From Piscicola geometra (Eukaryota > Annelida > Clitellata > Hirudinida > Piscicolidae): DNA of 64,000 bases. Made by a program: the position numbers and the translations under genes. Positions within the stretch are counted from its first letter, which is position 1; every line of letters starts with the position of its first letter. A model generated the notes under the pieces. That model saw nothing but the letters and a program-made list of their open reading frames with translations. It made no database searches and was not told where the DNA came from. Shown piece after piece: positions 63,666-64,000 of this stretch. The stretch spans positions 2,134,610-2,198,609 of the forward strand of contig OX030962.1 in the NCBI GenBank assembly GCA_943735955.1, given 5' to 3'.

Positions 63666-64000
63666 ACAATGCTCATGGCTGACAACACACAGTGCAAGGC
63701 ATCGTGTTGCGATCAAACTCCTCAATCATTCAATCAAATATATTTCTATAAACTCCTAGACGCATAACGGATCTTCCAGTTGTTTTACCATGATTTAAAA
63801 CACCAAACTTCTATAAAATAAAAGGATAAAACTAATAAATTAGTTTTGTAAACTTTAAACGTGAAAAATACTTTCCACACCTAAAGCGATCCATTACCCA
63901 ATTAACTTTTAGAAAATAAAAAATTTATATGATCATTTTTAAATGAATAAAACTATTTTAATTTTTAATCGGTGTTTTAAAAATGAAAAAACATCAATTT
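63666..64000. other. AT-rich end of window
   Basis: Upstream flank of the Merlin relic. Nothing recognised. Confidence 0.5.

Overview
The window is nuclear DNA of an invertebrate animal. Genes are split by short introns with GT..AG ends, proteins carry long Asn, Gln and His tracts, and roughly a sixth of the sequence is simple or tandem repeat. A nuclear receptor with two tandem DNA-binding domains (2DBD type, reported mainly from flatworms, molluscs, rotifers and small crustaceans), together with Asn-rich proteins, suggests a spiralian, most comfortably a flatworm. This assignment is an inference; no single marker settles it.

Layout. 1-849 (+): the last three exons of syntaxin-18. 850-4386: repeats plus a possible housekeeping-type promoter and first exon near 2160-2304. 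4387-18967 (-): a complete ten-exon 2DBD nuclear receptor of about 1564 aa, with a hAT transposon (7183-8704) in one intron. 18968-23590: AT-rich intergenic DNA with a 470-bp (TAG)n array and a perfect 61-bp palindrome. 23591-25568 (-): Van Gogh/Vangl, three exons. 27842-31831 (+): a one-exon, 1329-aa Frizzled-4-like receptor with a TATA box upstream, head to head with Van Gogh. 34632-50830 (-): a seven-repeat protocadherin of 10 to 12 exons with two possible cytoplasmic tails. 50831-64000: no convincing gene; it holds a CCAAT/CRE-rich putative promoter (53640-54160), many minisatellites, small unassigned ORFs and a decayed Merlin-type transposase near 63290-63665.

Van Gogh and Frizzled are opposing membrane components of the core planar cell polarity system and lie divergently within 2.3 kb. 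The adjacent cadherin is a protocadherin, not the 7TM cadherin Flamingo/Celsr. Exon boundaries were derived by hand from reading frame, intron phase and splice dinucleotides; for all four complete genes the exon lengths sum to an intact frame.

The most unusual signals are: a strand-polarised intron architecture (G-rich, C-poor 5' parts and G-poor, C-rich 3' parts that can often pair); a 72-nt antisense tRNA-like sequence inside the Frizzled cysteine-rich-domain exon; the altered P-boxes and 970-aa Asn/Gln hinge exon of the receptor; and a clean hAT insertion with an 8-bp target duplication.
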